From NCBI GenBank assembly GCA_943370385.1, contig CALRQT020000001.1, positions 1 to 64,000 on the forward strand: a DNA stretch of 64,000 bases. Direction: 5' to 3'. Within the stretch, counting starts at the first letter, position 1; each line of letters starts with the position of its first letter. The position numbers and the translations under genes were made by a program. Below are positions 56,101 through 60,209 of this stretch, piece by piece. This DNA is from BAIKAL-G1 sp943370385. Lineage in GTDB: Bacteria > Cyanobacteriota > Cyanobacteriia > PCC-6307 > Cyanobiaceae. The notes under the pieces were generated by a model. The model worked only from the letters and a program-made list of their open reading frames with translations, searched no databases and was not told the origin of the DNA.

Positions 56101-59054
56101 TTGCTGGCGGCGTCAGGGTCGAGCAGCACTTGGGCGATGCCTTCAACAGTGAAGGTTGGTGCAGCTCCTGTGCTGTTGAGTGTGATTTTCCCGTTGGTGT
56201 GGTTTTGGAAGTGGGCTGTGCTGCCTAACCACCTGCCCAGATCGACGCTGCCATCGATCGACCTAAGGCTGTAGCCATCACCTTCTTTGACTAACTCACC
56301 AGTGAATGTTTGGTTCTTCCCACCCCAGAGGCCCGCTCCTTCAACGGTCGCTGTGCCTGATTCATCAACAGCGATGATCTTGAGTGCGACATCCTGCATG
56401 CCATAAAGCGCTGCCGCGCTGCTGGTGCGCCCCACAAGTGCCTGCAGGCCTTGGGTTACAAAGTTTCCTCCCAACGTTCCCGTAAAGACCAGCGCTGGAG
56501 AATCAGGGCCGGCCATTGGCAGGTTGATGGTAGTGATGTCATCATTTCTGATGACCCCAGAAGCGCTGGCCACTGTCAGGGTTGTGCCGTTGTTGGGGTC
56601 GCTGAGTGTGACCGTGAACCCTTTATCGCCTTCGGGGTTGGTGTCCGCCACCACATCGATGGTGATGGTTTTGGTGGTTTCCCCTGCAGCGAAGGAGACG
56701 GTGCCTGACGGCAGCGTCGAGCCAGAGAAGTCAGCGGCTAGCGCCGGATTTGAACCTGATCCAGTGACAGCCCATGAGGAGCTGGAAGTGCCCCTGGTAT
56801 CCCCTTGACGGGTGATGTTGAAGGTGAAGGGTGTCGTGCCTGAATTGCCTTCTTGTTTGTCGGAGCTGAGGGATGCGATCGATAGGCTCGGTGCAACAAC
56901 TTCTTGATCGTCGTTGCGGATGGTGCCGGCGGCAAAGGCCGTGGCGAGGGTTGCCCCTGTGGGATTGGAGAGGGTGACTGTGAAACCTTTATCTGCCTCA
57001 ACGGTGGTGTCCGCCATCACATCGATGGTGATGGTTTTGGTTGTTTCCCCTGCAGCGAAGGAGACTGTGCCCGACGGTAGCGTGGAGCCAGAGAAGTCTG
57101 CGGCTAGCGCTGGATTGGTACCTGATCCAGTGACAGCCCACGTGGAGCTGGATGTGCCGCTGGTATCGCCTTGACGGGTGATGTTGAAGGTGAAGGGTGT
57201 AGTGCCTGAATTGCCTTCTTGTTTGTCGGAGCTTTGGCCAGTGATTGAGATAGTTGGCAGTCTAATTTGCCCAGCCTCTGTCAGATTATACGTTAGTGGT
57301 TGTTTTAGTTCTTGATCACTTACGGGAGTGCCGTCGGGTTTGTATCCTCTAGCTCCTCCTACGTAGTTGTTTGCTTGATTTTCTATGCTTACTATTCCGA
57401 GGTCGTCTAGGATTACTTTATTGCCGAATTCGTTTGGGCCTGCCTGAAGGCGGGGAGCTCTTACGGTTAATTCCCCAGTCGCATAGACAAGCTCCACAAT
57501 TGGGCTAAAATAGCCATACCCTTGTGAGCTATCGTTTGAGAGCGGGTCTGATGGACCCATAAAAGGTTCCGGCTGTGGTTGATAGTTGTCAATTAATATA
57601 TCGCCGCTGGCTGTATCAAGTATGTCGAAGGTCGCCATAAATCCGTATCCTCCGATCAATGCAATGCTATTGGCATAACCATTTCTTGGCGTTTCTGGTA
57701 TTCCTATCGAAAGACTTGAGTTGCTTGATCCAAGGAAAATCTCATTGAAGTCCGTGAGTGTGATCGACCTGCCGTCGCCAAATGTAATGTTGAATCTATC
57801 TTCAGTTCCGCCATTGCCGTCTTGGTTTAGATAAACGACTCTTCCGGTGTTGTTTTGGCTGAGTCCGGTGGCTTGTGAAGAGATTCTGACGGTCGTCCCT
57901 GCTTGGGTGGCCTCAACGCTGGTGATCGATGCTTCTATGCTTATTGCGGCAATAGTGTTGCTAGGCAAGCGCCTTACGTCGTCTTCTATTCTGGCCGATG
58001 GTTTGAAATCCTTCCCCAGCAGCAGCGCTGAAAAAATCTCTCCTTCGTCGCCGGTTGTGTCTTTGCTTCCGTTCAGTGCGTGATCAATGGCGTGGCCTAG
58101 CTCTTCTAGCAACACGGCTTCGACTTCGGCTGCCGATGCAATGCTTAACCAGCTTTTGTCTACGAGAATGCGAGGTGAGTCTCCATTGGCCTGGCCTACA
58201 TAGCCCGCGCATACTCCCAGGTTTGAGAGGCTTGCGTCAGTGACGAGCTCCAGCGGAACTTCAAGGCCCTCGCTTTCGAGCCGTCTGATTAGTTCGTCGA
58301 GCCGAGTTCGCCACGATGCTTCTGGCTCTGTGGCGTGTGCAAAGACCTGAGTCAGCACCTTTCGAGCTTGGTCTTGGTTCGCAACCCAACCCCGGATGCG
58401 TTTCTCAAGTGACAATAGGCCTTCTTCCAAGGGCTTACTGTTGCTATGATCTGTAAGGTTCCCTGTTATTTGGGACATTGGATAGCATGCTTCCCTGTTT
58501 TTGGTAGAAGCAGAGTTTTCGGTCCCGCCGATCTTAAGGGAGTTGCCTATGGCAATGAGATTAGTGGCATAGCTGCTTGAGGCGCCGCTGCGGATATCTT
58601 TAACGATATGAGTTCCTGAAGCTGTGCCATCGGACTTCCAAAGTTCGGTTCCGCTGGTACCGTCGCTGGCGGTAAAGAAGAGTGTGTTGCCTCCGGCAAC
58701 GTGATTAGTGGGATTGCTACTTGAGGCACCGCCGCGGATATTTATGACACGCTGGGTTCCAGCGTAGGTGCCATCGGATTTCCAAAGTTCGCTTCCGGTG
58801 GTGCCGTCATTGGCGGTAAAGAAGAGGGTGTTGCCAACGGCACGGACATTAGTGATATTGCTCCCTGAGGATCCGCTAGCGATGTCTTTAACCAGAAGTG
58901 TGTCTGATTCAGTGCCATCAAACTTCCAAAGTTCGTCTCCGCTAGTGCCGTCGTTAGCTGTAAGGAAGAGTGTGTTGCCGATGGCAAATAGATTTCTGGG
59001 ATTGCTGCCTGTAAAAATTGGATTGATGTCTTTGAGAAGCTGAGGGCTTGTCAT
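35151..59054 (-). CDS. Giant multidomain surface/exoprotein, 7,967 residues
   Basis: One uninterrupted frame with no stop or frameshift. Order (approximate residues): 1-175 ELWxxDGT repeats; 193-340 cyanobacterial exoprotein N-terminal domain with LLEELGHAIDHALNG and GDEGEIFSALL; 600-838 two near-identical Calx-beta modules; 840-3580 long mixed region without recognised domains; 3586-3700 Calx-beta-like; 3880-5340 about 18-19 beta-rich repeats; 5340-6230 helical and beta segments; 6230-6345 Calx-beta-like; 6460-6640 and about 7260-7340 cadherin-like EDTPL/QEDSNG segments; 6840-7040 Ig-like pair (PPALVDHSFI); C-terminus FGYEDLLGGGDKDFDDNVMG, DUF4114-like. No N-terminal signal peptide, no RTX nonapeptides, and only two Cys seen, both before residue 300. 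Best guess: a secreted cell-surface protein in the spirit of SwmB of motile Synechococcus; homology to SwmB is not shown. Confidence 0.9.
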   Translation of the reverse strand: MTSPQLLKDINPIFTGSNPRNLFAIGNTLFLTANDGTSGDELWKFDGTESDTLLVKDIASGSSGSNITNVRAVGNTLFFTANDGTTGSELWKSDGTYAGTQRVINIRGGASSSNPTNHVAGGNTLFFTASDGTSGTELWKSDGTASGTHIVKDIRSGASSSYATNLIAIGNSLKIGGTENSASTKNREACYPMSQITGNLTDHSNSKPLEEGLLSLEKRIRGWVANQDQARKVLTQVFAHATEPEASWRTRLDELIRRLESEGLEVPLELVTDASLSNLGVCAGYVGQANGDSPRILVDKSWLSIASAAEVEAVLLEELGHAIDHALNGSKDTTGDEGEIFSALLLGKDFKPSARIEDDVRRLPSNTIAAISIEASITSVEATQAGTTVRISSQATGLSQNNTGRVVYLNQDGNGGTEDRFNITFGDGRSITLTDFNEIFLGSSNSSLSIGIPETPRNGYANSIALIGGYGFMATFDILDTASGDILIDNYQPQPEPFMGPSDPLSNDSSQGYGYFSPIVELVYATGELTVRAPRLQAGPNEFGNKVILDDLGIVSIENQANNYVGGARGYKPDGTPVSDQELKQPLTYNLTEAGQIRLPTISITGQSSDKQEGNSGTTPFTFNITRQGDTSGTSSSTWAVTGSGTNPALAADFSGSTLPSGTVSFAAGETTKTITIDVMADTTVEADKGFTVTLSNPTGATLATAFAAGTIRNDDQEVVAPSLSIASLSSDKQEGNSGTTPFTFNITRQGDTRGTSSSSWAVTGSGSNPALAADFSGSTLPSGTVSFAAGETTKTITIDVVADTNPEGDKGFTVTLSDPNNGTTLTVASASGVIRNDDITTINLPMAGPDSPALVFTGTLGGNFVTQGLQALVGRTSSAAALYGMQDVALKIIAVDESGTATVEGAGLWGGKNQTFTGELVKEGDGYSLRSIDGSVDLGRWLGSTAHFQNHTNGKITLNSTGAAPTFTVEGIAQVLLDPDAASKAAPFTAKLNNFTVDQSGIKDFTITPTDLSTPLSIKLGEAKLQLGRDAIRYTRDTHNNGYTLSLGVSNGSKLTIADADVLELDGTLLFGGRLDANNTIKAAPTRGNFEIVNTTPFRIANTEFGSIGGLRLNYQEDDQRRNGVLAVNGSNTVNLERLKDVAVTLGLNGFGLADAMRSASQTLAPTLWTLGSIDDRSTAQTFDLGLVKVEDVDLGGLTYINRSKPGNSTSVDLDKSLVESLGGAGLFKVAPLYPTLQDRFTIYDLNGKAISEVILDISGTAESSALMTVSRTQQLSNQEKLTLYSKKKAADEKKSEGEVSVSYISDLFTSPNTKSEFDAYTDYFKSSYLKGTQYGSVSVDAKGQWTYTLDASKLDQASKEDLGNPNFFRVTPRINIATGLSAELKEIDTSISALFAGMKSQATMALKFLEPISPLVKLLEKEVGLTGIQGIDKALLSMLEVVPDNAYKDGKLQVIELLDTASFLQSMGKRATITPFFKQLGSTIRALEAVAKASSVGGSTEVNKLDLGLLFRSDLTQSDPYQWLYSTLANPANSQTTVLGEIAKLASDTQAGTSLTEREKAKKAKPNNKTVNGKASKSASVTVGGSLSVDIPALYEPTEFLASFLTDDLLTLFSLDAQLNLGLDGSIKIQTSIPGLSALLGLEASLALGLSLISTLSSDELELLGDKIRDIQKTVSDTTEQNKQIAALVGKAAKEGMGTDLSKNTLAVSLEPYVGIVLGIPNYNISGRLGIYFDYELGTERQIVKPDGTIEGSDDGVEQRIKFSDYYGDRPSGSYSYDPTLGSLRLDLNHNYDFLLAKGTLDTTRFASFEEAYGRNSWLLNLQIEPINLRSLIGSSQVSYDKTLLEKLGDKLIDRIDWINIAGSSLVTSRGVDLFFADAKFLNSPASNALRDALKRQYSSLTDKELARLLSLIVDYGKPTRVSYALTDAQAVDARINAMKSVSTVRSASSVNAAVAPTDRFRLRYEENGEEAAVDSYLYYGLAQAKYIEINPKLTTNYASVDFDLISEGSDIELDLHFYDGSRWRPLGNIVDTLSGTPTIRLANGSIESIGLNYKETAKPDPDRYVHNSGTLTIQMALVQMDRPGATEDEKLLRDLANRGELQLRLSDSGTNSSQVTFSGAPRVERGGAIYTKAVDSGAVLRQAPTTPWSSELASGTVQWLMPSFFRNLAERSDLAFLNSTDKTTRTAGIVQNLNPQAPLAVQLALQQLEGRSSSHISASQSGTLASSVEGVMRFTNDPISNQAYKSYIGADGQVRIAARSFDGQDWLDIATLGNLQLNRGEQYAPDLVALDGQLVVASWNSAGALVTYLIDPKAVGGPSLLEVLPTSVSLAEQGNAETGDNQWGSAASTPKSNKDLQIGLEKRLDLSPGSTSLQKAFYLSVLDPIQQVYASSGQALKLEIDGYDGVANTKTLLNAAQAWANPDGTKGQLRSLLGFGEKSSQGLFSGKQPGNALASVRGAAFMEYASAEQLAAQLRDWGSGSVFVVVGDAEGNAMVWNFDGDAYTRTNANRSKPETVLSSGRVYNLAGVVPDGLSVVYKPTDQKDALISNWAGLVDANNADYRQVPGQLLRRADLHNRDDLVAGGNVSLLITGVAKGHISQVQAGFNDSQLGNDVASLYKYADGTPILRYFSSERMADANGVYHWYDAGNVAPLELNAYDTSKLSAAQKATASLNSGGTLGGLGWIWTSANPLSRGRLDSLESNSGLGFADANSLNLAITGNNWKNQLGSSARVNLQPGSIQLLPTNQTPELFFSGQSATADLNLSLTAGARSEVAVVLQGNELLNPERLGLDRALTASGILQSFFSGDRPFLSRGDYVPLGYYRDGDRIFYGNLQAPVEVDAPSTLDPKLFAGLGSQAVTPLGFEGAIADYVTYGVKQPYGSSVLKLIQNMPSTVDSNYFQFVDNNFSPIDIGTIVHAPMVPLFGSGGNNNRQIIVRDLTPWSPDQASLYVQGLKDITLGRGEPDPVVLEQMRLVGTYTEAAQSLQSFVAYAWNDPILKYGLLDGALPVGPFRTSEDWLTEFRKSYTGIDIPQALDLVSPSYPTLVNNTLFSPIAADAAVSNYLPLPFKGPGTTDQLVLNNTVGAGASIKFAFEAFPFSGTLAAFKIPFFKPRTWSVKVNSVTGGPLMGEFEVFLDENRNIATDNGELTKQINQAFYQFDLTSKIDQILLDPSISANTVWDGSNYAVVNQNGLPDFRSGLIITRAASTNSVVDVITGLVNNSTYISRADLSIADTHWESTKNSALLDYIPASFSTVSGVRTSRWFDPINGDRNRASLSKLVPISLETAFKAAFKLPPGLSSNFNSVLRVYDAIARSASDPNTAPTDLLQQYAFETRIMLLVGLISRIYEQLDLEHDQLSSPNNPNGYNPEIYAHQVFPYLALTLQGKTDPYYRDLLKVVAQGVGTPEYASNVASGLDTGTYQLDLNSASDLALLLGFARFTIPHTGLGDLPFTDGRLDISGREVEVKSLVQAMHLGNRAEELKKYMDAFDGIASTQFTADPLLVTTAVSPLKTALLQSNGVLDRIATAVSKSSQSSGVSQTPLASAFTPITPDQFKEINRAIQERTATSAVAPAVAGLSKAMTVEQTFGQSSPTRFEFLLRLSQPAPSGGAAFLLNYDGAAKYGIDYTIDGYTSQPRYIYIAAGETSRTLTVDVSGATSPSALLIELASGSANYGISNGFNRLLLEIAGSDSSGTTTLREQTDNVQLISQNGISQLVGENLFDGLGRASQNTSVQTVGTQPGIKDNHVLVSRYISSLDPTIVRLSASQPSNNEISGEWVLAAKDIFRANSTDTGLVHVFELRDPKTGRFTYAVDAAIRQNLASQGWSDLGVAFSLDANRSLPIGVESSTQPAQAITVPGFSLSGLAGYFDRYIFAEGQDISEWRFLAEVDRLAFSLGDQSFSLGGSLSLRERKEYGDSTFWLAADVDDFILPVLSTSSSSSPVVLKDADLAFRIFDPAGNGPADAKINQWRVAGSVSNLPVGPFVLNGSLDARYENSAATRNLATYWISAKVEDFDFTTGGLKLENLNVTLTDLTLVDGQITAWTIDTSVTSLKLVDGLSLSGDLRLGYSVSNGKARFTGDANITSFDVNLGSNKIALNNGQISFALIDGTLDSWQVKTSVENLAFGEVLTLSGTANLAYGQASQGTSLKGDIQLSESALNLGTNLKLAIDSGSFNFEAVNGELRSFDAQAKIKDTKLGLFTIDTASAAIQYQKTVSGTEKTERVSVKIAEADINLDLGGGIPKQFVNDVTLSLDIENGNILGFGLAADSVHLDLGNGITVTGSFSLLQETLATASGNTTRTFGSLEAEEINVALPGLNFKADGFANFTLVDKTLSSVNLFAQVNDLKLGTGANQFSLDGFIDLSLSEFSQNAPGKVVLSSGIQDVALGLPGSNGATLDGEVKALTLIPERDNLGQVTGIYSPTAWELFGSIENFSIGGLFTADGYARLAYLKDEKLQTENLKGKVEVSRFALTLPGSSDKQTAEISGSAAFDLDYLQDGQSRLNWFELTGGVKGLKLMRDFEISGAISLEYQGPSYSNNSLGQSRYIINAGVNNSSFQISNEINLKLDEASLSDLVITNDGTVHSWELKTVVKELDLYGLMLSGDLDLAYDRAAKSLSGRAAITSFKLDLNDDDTSDLPDLGGAFSFKLIDNKLSEWDLTAKTSNAKLFDTFTFDGSINVQASLSGNSGNTYKVNAKINDFILDLGSGNQATLSGELRDLVILDRQDGREFNEMVQSWTLVASEASLNLGNFSIKGAAEINYGYNVDKKREIKIKATVNDLKLPTTLVAAGTLAGEINATLVDRYGTGQPELSSWSLQAYVKDLSIGGIQLNGSINISYSEIDQGAIKRIPYYEIDAQFTNLLLALPGSRELKIDSGRLNVGFFDSKTSGNTSSALESPEKFEIQGKVSAFKITDQLTLSGAISLAYANNLYRFNGKVSGLSLPSGKSDQTFGGSVTDLVIAKNGEVMSWRASAFLENITLFGETTINGQADLSYSKEAGNEQLTISAIVKALQFKVPDIDVDVQLSGAIKVSVLNGQLENWTIAANLEGLKILEFGLKGELDLAYNLQDNLYFNQETIRLEKAAVSADVFGGLVSADVEVTDLLIANRNPWTAIQWQAKAAISIGQQANPSLPFALGGNLAIAYEHQNSKYNNASTYTLTGALDEFRFNGSYLSAGSVNLELEELVLSDGQVRSLDLTGSVQDLKIGTIASLSGTLGFNYFSDAGESLLNIEGDISELAIGGYDLYKILGIKEAGIKAIVKNGSELEFTADISLQPNFKFSVAGLNFGFEKAGATVRYSTASKELVLDVNGRMQFGDKNPFPIEGSFSASINLDDGSIALRNASLLLTPDNKPVDFGLVRLDPGTQLNFSNNTLSLSADLAINAGLLDATAAPVYNFINTISPAVKPIVDTMSAKMPLDNFKTKAVNITIPAIKIPEIFISGYKKIFGVKFPTFDIRLKTIIPETKIELLPAFDLGKIATNYFENYYGNPYKGNGSVELIEVIDKVASELFKVNQLLARSGVGTAFEPYVKLYGPRAYTMPYPALAPFVKTVDSLLSIAKSGSKISNSGWVDLPAVALNYNLDTNKFGFDVGNGGDGIDGVLEALGGFGDLYSLVNDNPNVPDNLPKPIGQGLSGFVDRSSFKVPILDNPAKAIFDFILDKNIDLFEYNLDLAAGFQARAEIAISPAATVPFIGIPLPIVIGGNFGITAGVDATLGFSAPTKGIKAIGAELASAVTSGNVDLQKMISLLFNASTEANSGAYLVLDDQLVNLDLSASVDLGLDYKIAGIRGQLGFGTSLFGGLSLSGAGQNSSQLYERLYLNNLVRSIFEPDFANGRTPYDLNLGLKLGNTRVWTDLQFKAASPWMSLLRLETKLPTPQSGLKIKLGTIYTGPTFGSTKVFFDQNYDFTINSKEVGIFSGFRDGSADQDNLFNSITEQLLEDNLSGLLIVEPSADARDVMTGLSRSLALFDSITPSDRIPDALTVISSLQALPTLLENHQSPIANPEPTEFDETYLNGIKGFDELTITAASSYTGLADSDPDARELSLKQLRMEYQLQALLLATADYLDSFGVKQLKLDGTYPTLPQSEGLYPYLPVALYAQKNTNAQQPFLDLTNTESLRAYFTFLNELVTASLGNNPAILDAAAQLTGSLLADFNKQIDRVATATSSLIAPAEAPALALVSLKRLMQAGIFRSVLQSLIDDNTNTSNLSGLLTNIFNTQLLRPTSSQIALTFAEAKWQATETNNEIGLSLQLDNPSSDIGASLSLLVDSALVYGTDYTINDLKQLPKSLDIAAGAQSLNLNIERLSEKAKAGADGNIVLILLQGHSGIQIAEGANTLTVAADGSATIGQTDLSINALASLPNIALINADANGVFAISGTNTGKQQILMGFDPLQGHHLTWTGSQPVPELQLVNGTLYAGNNPIAQVLSPTADGSSWQPLAYVNNAVLLGNTSVQTEKADTLTITEDTPIELSFNTLLDLDADFTVLAVSGDGQLRFKRNGNTGDSLLTINPEKDFSGSSTILVTIQEGTIQRTLLVPVTVTNVVDAPRQIRPLELNTSEDTPLTINVSSLTEAFLDPDRFDLVKFVELKEKGSQEPSSVTITFDHQTQTVRVTPAANSNGTQTLQLTVGAAAGEYTFDIKLNVAAVDDLPTGSSIPVPLTGTAPIALTEAEYFKPIDIDGDSMVMNRDGIRITVYPFAGELLWLNAKDMPIEQATILKLAEQRLITFDELNAGQLLYRHDGTSFDNELITDQFQYVLVQGSSNGDIISNPQVLVLVDGKNFDPNAPEEIIESTNDIDETSSTNQSSPLAPSISDFAVNETTNSLIFTFKFDQALQPETGSIRIVLATTPEGWGAGDLIQTLALSDPSVSFTPDGTSLQIQVETTNNPKLKGKDGYLLADFVSQGNVLKTKAGLSLVGNPSFYGTSVDFKPPALVDHSFINSGTSMVLQLNFSELIDISEAASIQLDSVHAITGERHPITSLSIRKSGGNELLVDLSELVSNLGIIPGQSYVVKLDKTASLSDKHANAPNSDIEFTFELPFPNSSLFNEAKINARQLPETDLHLYFGLSSHNGQSIAVNLNGFGQTDPILENQAATLSSHNGELSSGSAYNLSFNLFNGTDNQSQEPNNIIDWSSIDSVEAIVRFNRNEIWIDSNQIDKDRLIGFTVDPTDPQFVDLKIRFDHGSNGWNLNQNQEGIQLGELEIQVIPNESTAELQNSSPSILVSSITLNRASTSSPAIEISLPQLIISKTNNFENQAVPLLLVASPSLTTQEDSNGTTGFFEVRSFHGLAKEDWLTLSTAPTKGEVQLDLQLQTWKYIPKPNAFGPDTFTLKARDQQGAEVSRTVEILIENINDPVSGSLSIDIKQVEGTVTDRAPQRGDLLTVNSSAIQDPDGLGELKYQWFSIEGPTTTNIVGANSKTLLLTNSLIGKQVGVNVSYTDGFGELESLEQTLKLLVSEAGPTFKISDTNPNQNRRDTNSYQVEVPGENSQAPRQLNLVTSGGRLVDGSFSILPSSAVKTEAYSGLYLSQYAVDFELNSNQDGGIASAFIPLEAFGDGLQLLGTNNTKRRRLTYFALDNSGDLSSLIYDPIRSSGARFYDFSGDGIADHIHLSLEDGGYGDKDGRVNGVIVDPSLPGSTAIDPKLSINSLLLNVADPDNATAAALSLRTALSGRSSTANQIGYIVLDPLEATNANDYIDDLTFLKRRALTLFSTLENNDVTLADSTSFERDIPLVNGQSLVFFEVIDATLDSITSASDSRLRFLNGSISAGVAAFSSASGVRFTLSLSDTDPGLSSLISQEQSIAPILDFSAFVSGEAVRGTIVMGREASHDSLISFYRVVDHRGSVLDIDGNSLLTPGIASLEDYRRAALRSSNLVDELTGLRIDDRQSSSHETTIKESTYIAPYAVTNENTFFAFAAANVDNFAHFRVLGNNIFGYEDLLGGGDKDFDDNVMGFTFSKVI
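43030..47420 (-). repeat. About 18-19 tandem diverged 70-90 residue beta repeats in the giant protein
   Basis: Each unit begins with a Trp (or aromatic) turn such as LSEWDLTAKTSNAKL, VQSWTLVASEASLNLG, LSSWSLQAYVKDLSIG, VHSWELKTVVKELDLYG, LENWTIAANLEGLKI, ITAWTIDTSVTSLKL or LDSWQVKTSVENLAFG. A G-x-x-x-L-x-Y strand follows (LSGDLDLAYDRA, LNGSINISYSE, LKGELDLAYN). Then come a variable loop, a second strand pair (AxVxDFxLxLG), and a closing strand ending in (V/I)xDGx or NGx. Units are about 70-90 residues long and much diverged, so the array is old. Strict alternation of hydrophobic and polar residues suggests a long beta-groove or solenoid. I know no named family with this consensus. Confidence 0.75.
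56543..57255 (-). repeat. Pair of near-identical Calx-beta modules
   Basis: Two adjacent modules of about 110-115 codons share long identical stretches, for example SSDKQEGNSGTTPFTFNITR, then PALAADFSGSTLPSGTVSFA and AGETTKTITIDV, with very similar DNA as well. Both have the Calx-beta layout ending IRNDD, which in this family contributes to a Ca2+ site. The low divergence marks a recent duplication or gene conversion, unlike the ancient repeats further on. Confidence 0.9.
58540..59030 (-). repeat. ELWxxDGT repeats at the N-terminus of the giant protein
   Basis: Three full and one truncated copy of a unit of about 46 residues: NLFAIGNTLFLTANDGTSGD followed by ELWKFDGT, then FFTANDGTTGSELWKSDGT and FFTASDGTSGTELWKSDGT. 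The fourth copy breaks off at IAIGNSLKIGG. Such ELWK/hyalin-like repeats occur in exoproteins of cyanobacteria and myxobacteria. After the break a Cys-containing linker leads to Met193 (ATG at 58478), which could be an alternative start. Confidence 0.85.
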
Positions 59055-59111
59055 CGGTGGCTGCGGGGATAATTGTTTTCGTTTCGAGTCTGATAATGGG
59101 GTTTGCGCTTG

Positions 59112-60209
59112 TTATGAGCTTGGGGGTACGAGCCAGATTGTTTGTTGTTGGTCGATGTCAGTGTTGGGCCCGATAACCAAGGGATTGCTCCACCCTGGTA
59201 GTAGGGAAACACCGAATATTTCCTGAACTGCGCTGTTAAACCACAGCCAGGCGACAACTTCCCGCTCGCGTAGATGCACTATGGCAATGCCGCATTTGCG
59301 ATCTGTGTGTCGTTCTTCGATGGGTAGGCCCCCAAACACCGCTGTTTCGCGGATTTGCGACACACCCACCACCGCCAGGTCTCCCCAACAATCGAGGCCC
59401 CGGGTGAAGCCCGGCAATTCGACGATGGTTTCGCTGGCTTCCTGCCAGGGCAATGGGGCTTGGCCAGTGAGCTTGGCCGGGTCGGTCAGCATTAGCGCTC
59501 CCTCTCCGGAATGCAGCCAGAGCAGCTTCTCCTTGTTCAGGCGGGGAGAGTGGGGCATCGCCATGCCTTCCAGTGCCACCCGGTTGGCTTGGATGTCGAT
59601 CAGGCAACCGCCGGTGGTTTTGTTATCGCGCCAGCTGTTTTCGCTGTCGCCAGTCCCTAGGGCCGTGGCGTAGGCAGGTGCATCTCCGTTGCTGTTGAGG
59701 GCCAGGCCATTGAGGTGGCAGCGATCTCCTGGTGCCAGATCGCTGATGAAGGGTGGCCGCCACTGAGGCGTGAAACTCCAGCCCCCACCCACGGAGGCCA
59801 CACAGTTGAACAGGGTGTTCACCATGAGGAGTTCGTCGTTACACCACGCCAGGTCGTGGGCCATAACCGGGCCACTGAGGTGGCAGCTGCGGGCGAGGAA
59901 GGCGATGTCGTGCCCGGCATCCGGTTTGATTTTGCTGGCGATTTCCTGGTTGGCCTCCAGCTTCCAAACCTGATCTCGACTGCACACCGCCAGACCGGTA
60001 GGCGTGCGTGTGAGCCCCATGGCCTGGGGCACGTGGCTGAAACCGACTTGCAGTTCGCCGCCCTTGCTGCCAATCGTGACAAGGCGGCCGGCTTGATACG
60101 TGCTCGCAACGATCGACAGCTGTAACCGCTCAATCAGGTCGGGAAGGTTCCGGCTGTATTCGTAGTCCACATCTACGGCCTGCAGGCCTGGCGTTGAAGA
60201 TGCAGCCAT
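59112..60209 (-). CDS. TIGR03032/DUF4915-like protein, cotranscribed with the giant gene
   Basis: 365 residues. Family-like features: LSIVASTYQAGRLVTIGSKG near the N-terminus, PTGLAVCSRDQVWKLEANQE, HDLAWCNDELLMVNTLFNCV, PGDRCHLNGLALNSNGDAPA, YATALGTGDSENSWRDNK, and the end LPGWSNPLVIGPNTD. Regular WD/NHL-like strands suggest a beta-propeller. No signal peptide. The family has no firm biochemical role; I recall members beside large surface proteins or glycosylation genes. Only 57 nt separate it from the giant gene's start, same strand, so an operon is likely. Function may be to modify, chaperone or export the giant protein (inference). Confidence 0.78.
   Translation of the reverse strand: MAASSTPGLQAVDVDYEYSRNLPDLIERLQLSIVASTYQAGRLVTIGSKGGELQVGFSHVPQAMGLTRTPTGLAVCSRDQVWKLEANQEIASKIKPDAGHDIAFLARSCHLSGPVMAHDLAWCNDELLMVNTLFNCVASVGGGWSFTPQWRPPFISDLAPGDRCHLNGLALNSNGDAPAYATALGTGDSENSWRDNKTTGGCLIDIQANRVALEGMAMPHSPRLNKEKLLWLHSGEGALMLTDPAKLTGQAPLPWQEASETIVELPGFTRGLDCWGDLAVVGVSQIRETAVFGGLPIEERHTDRKCGIAIVHLREREVVAWLWFNSAVQEIFGVSLLPGWSNPLVIGPNTDIDQQQTIWLVPPSS

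Noticed and set aside
56543..57255. Assembly error duplicating the Calx-beta module
   Set aside because: The two copies differ at many single bases and in their ends, so they are distinct sequences.
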